DNA of 7,336 bases, from the NCBI GenBank assembly GCA_030040625.1, contig JASHTI010000130.1, forward strand, positions 1 through 7,336, read 5' to 3'. Origin of the DNA: Thermoplasmata archaeon (lineage in GTDB: Archaea > Thermoplasmatota > Thermoplasmata > Lutacidiplasmatales > UBA184). Both the position numbers and the translations under genes were made by a program. Positions 6,318-7,336 of the stretch are shown here, in pieces (position 1 is the stretch's first letter; every line of letters begins with the position of its first letter). The notes below the pieces were generated by a model that was given only the letters and a program-made list of their open reading frames with translations, was not told the DNA's origin and ran no database searches.

Positions 6318-7046
6318 ATGGCCGCCCCTCCGTGGGAGCGTCTCGAGGGCGAGGCGTTCCGCGACGAGCTGACCCGCTACAAGATGGCGAACCACCCGTT
6401 CAAGACCCACCCGTTCTTCCGGGGGATCGAGCGCGGCGAGGTTCCGAAGCCGGTCGTCCAGGCCTGGGTCCAACAGTTCTACCCGTGGCTCGCCTCCGTA
6501 CCGATCGCGATGGCCGAGCGGTTCTCCAACTGCCCGATCGATGTCGCGAACGACCCGTTCCGGCGGCTGATCCTGGACCAGCTCGTCGAAGAGGCCGGCG
6601 ATCCGAAGGGGACCACCACGGGTCACCCGGAGCTCTGGCTGCGCTTCTGCGAGGGACTCGGGGTCCCTCGGGCTCAGGTGCTCGGGGCGCCGCAGCTCCC
6701 GAGCACGATGGTGGCGATCGACGACTTTCTGTACACGAACCGGGTCCATCCGTTCTACGTTTCGGCGGCGGGCTCGAGCGAGCCGCCGAACGTCGAGCTC
6801 TGCGCCCGCCTTCTCCCCGCGTTCCAGCGGCACTACCGCGTCCCGGACGACCACCTGGAGTACTACCGGCTGCACGTCACCGCCGACGTCGAGCACTCGG
6901 AGTGGATCGGGCGGATCGTCGCGAGCTTCGCCCGAACGCCCGAGATCCGCAAGCAGATGTGGGAACAGATGCTGCGCGGGTTCTCGCTCCACGCCCTGCT
7001 GGTCGATGGCGTCGTCCACGAGACCGGCTGGGCCCCGGCGCCGTAG
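6318..7046 (+). CDS. Heme-oxygenase-fold diiron protein, PqqC/CADD-like
   Basis: This 242-residue, probably all-helical cytosolic protein belongs to the PqqC/TenA-like superfamily of heme-oxygenase-like diiron oxidases. Signatures are HPFFRGIERGEV (from H31), WVQQFYPWLASVP, VEEAG...HPELW and the C-terminal H-x3-D-x2-H motif in LHVTADVEHSEW. Compared from memory with chlamydial CADD, the six metal ligands are E92, H103, E155, H186, D190 and H193; a 4-residue insertion separates the first two. The CADD residues Tyr27, Tyr141 and Lys152 correspond to F34, S154 and L165, so self-sacrificing p-aminobenzoate synthesis by that chemistry is not expected. An O2-dependent oxidation of an unknown substrate is the likeliest function. 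No other pqq genes are nearby. ATG at 6318 is chosen because homology starts close after it and a TATA-like element lies about 25 bases upstream; the open frame continues upstream to 5190 but there it is only antisense to the CoA-transferase. Confidence 0.88.
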   Translation: MAAPPWERLEGEAFRDELTRYKMANHPFKTHPFFRGIERGEVPKPVVQAWVQQFYPWLASVPIAMAERFSNCPIDVANDPFRRLILDQLVEEAGDPKGTTTGHPELWLRFCEGLGVPRAQVLGAPQLPSTMVAIDDFLYTNRVHPFYVSAAGSSEPPNVELCARLLPAFQRHYRVPDDHLEYYRLHVTADVEHSEWIGRIVASFARTPEIRKQMWEQMLRGFSLHALLVDGVVHETGWAPAP

Positions 7047-7056
7047 TACGTCCGCC

Positions 7057-7115
7057 GGGTCGCCTCACGGGAGGCGCACCCGCCGTCCGGACCGGCGGGA
7101 GGGGGCGCCGCGCCC
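7057..7115 (+). terminator. Cluster of three GC-rich hairpins after the diiron-protein gene
   Basis: Eleven bases after the TAG stop begins GGGT-CGCCTC-ACGG-GAGGCG-c-ACCC (7057-7081, 6-bp core stem, extended by 4 bp past a bulged C). It is followed by CCCGCCG/CGGCGGG with a 7-base loop (7079-7099, partly exclusive with the first), and GGGCG-CCG-CGCCC (7103-7115). They could mark or protect the 3' end of the mRNA. No T-tract follows, and archaeal termination usually depends on one, so calling this a terminator is tentative. Confidence 0.35.
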
Positions 7116-7125
7116 GGCCCGCGCC

Positions 7126-7140
7126 AGAAGCCTAAATAGA
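7126..7140 (+). promoter_or_regulatory. Strong archaeal-type promoter (purine-rich BRE-like plus TATA)
   Basis: AGAAG followed by CCTAAATAGA is the best TATA-like element in the window, preceded by a purine-rich stretch where TFB would bind. It predicts transcription to the right starting near 7160-7163. Its product lies mostly beyond the window, or is an RNA, or begins with the short ORF at 7163. Confidence 0.6.
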
Positions 7141-7162
7141 GGGTCCGCGCTCCGGTGCTCCG

Positions 7163-7237
7163 ATGGCAGCGCGTGGCGCCTCCGAGCCGGTCCGGCCGGA
7201 ATCGTGCCCCCGGGCTGCCGCGACCTGGCTCTGGTGA
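7163..7237 (+). CDS. Possible 24-codon leaderless microprotein or leader peptide
   Basis: ATG at 7163 lies about 27 bases from the centre of the TATA element at 7133-7138, nearly the same spacing as at the two recognised genes here. The frame runs 24 codons and stops at TGA (7235-7237); the C-terminus is TWLW. There is no known family and no attenuation-type codon run. Coding is weakly supported, resting on promoter spacing alone. Confidence 0.2.
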   Translation: MAARGASEPVRPESCPRAAATWLW

Positions 7238-7325
7238 ACGGGAGGCGCCGGGAGGGCGCCGCCCCGATGCGCTGGTCCTGAGCGGTCGGGCCCCGTCCCC
7301 TCGGTGCTTCTCGAAGAGCGAACGG

Positions 7326-7333
7326 AAAGGTGG
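7326..7333 (+). promoter_or_regulatory. Possible Shine-Dalgarno site at the window edge
   Basis: AAAGGTGG partly matches the archaeal 16S-complementary consensus GGAGGTGA. If real, a gene would start a few bases past the window, transcribed from the promoter at 7126-7140 with a leader of about 170-180 bases. Confidence 0.25.
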
Positions 7334-7336
7334 CAA

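Larger units (their letters stand above)
7141..7336. other. Right-edge region with no recognised gene
   Basis: No conserved protein, tRNA, 5S rRNA, SRP RNA or RNase P RNA signature was recognised here. The region is GC-rich and contains a GGCGCC-GGGAG-GGCGCC hairpin (7244-7260). A plus-strand frame from GTG at 7155 is open to the edge, but its composition (Arg, Gly, Pro) is not convincing. A long minus-strand frame covering this region has the same low-complexity look. It may be a 5' leader of a gene just past the window or part of an unrecognised noncoding RNA. Confidence 0.4.

Noticed and set aside
6255..7019. A 254-codon minus-strand frame over the diiron-protein gene.
   Set aside because: It is antisense to a gene with full family motifs and shows only charged low-complexity sequence.
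6863..7336. A 157-codon minus-strand frame starting at the right edge with TTG.
   Set aside because: It has no recognisable domain, is Arg/Gly/Pro-rich, overlaps the end of the diiron gene and runs against the strong plus-strand promoter at 7126-7140.
1..7336. CRISPR arrays, insertion sequences, integrase sites, tRNA or rRNA genes.
   Set aside because: I saw no regularly spaced direct repeats, transposase motifs, terminal inverted repeats, or tRNA T-loop signature anywhere in the window.

Overview
The window is very GC-rich and reads as archaeal. Two genes start at or within a base or two of where an archaeal promoter would begin transcription: TATA-like AT-rich elements sit about 24-27 bases upstream of their start codons, with no Shine-Dalgarno site, which suggests leaderless transcripts. 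A third, stronger TATA element lies near the right edge. A large, sequon-rich, membrane-anchored sedolisin-like surface protein also fits a GC-rich archaeon. A Thermoplasmatota lineage is my best guess, but this is inference and no marker gene is present.

Layout. From the left edge to 3706 (minus strand) is the 5' 1235 codons of a huge exported protein of the S53 (sedolisin/kumamolisin) family; its C-terminus runs off the window. It was easy to miss because it has no stop codon here. It has a signal peptide, a pro-kumamolisin-type prodomain, an S53 catalytic fold, an unassigned beta-rich region, three tandem Ig-like repeats, a C-terminal membrane helix and an Arg-rich tail. All four S53 catalytic positions appear to be substituted (Glu to Ala, Asp to Glu, Asp to Asn, Ser to Ala), while the calcium-site aspartates and other fold motifs are kept. 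It is therefore best read as a surface pseudoprotease, the most interesting object in the window.

From 3763 to 6230 (minus strand) are two translationally coupled genes that overlap by GTGA: a class III (CaiB/BaiF) CoA-transferase, then an acyl-CoA dehydrogenase. Together they would activate a carboxylic acid as its CoA thioester and desaturate it at the alpha-beta bond. The substrate cannot be read from the sequence. The dehydrogenase appears to carry its catalytic Glu at the isovaleryl-CoA/long-chain position instead of the usual C-terminal one.

An 87-base divergent promoter region (6231-6317) separates these from a plus-strand gene (6318-7046). That gene encodes a heme-oxygenase-fold diiron protein related to PqqC and chlamydial CADD. 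All six metal ligands are recognisable, but the residues CADD uses for self-sacrificing p-aminobenzoate synthesis are absent.

The last 290 bases hold three small GC-rich hairpins, the strong TATA element, a possible 24-codon leaderless ORF and a Shine-Dalgarno-like sequence at the very edge. The main product of that promoter lies outside the window or is an RNA I cannot identify.
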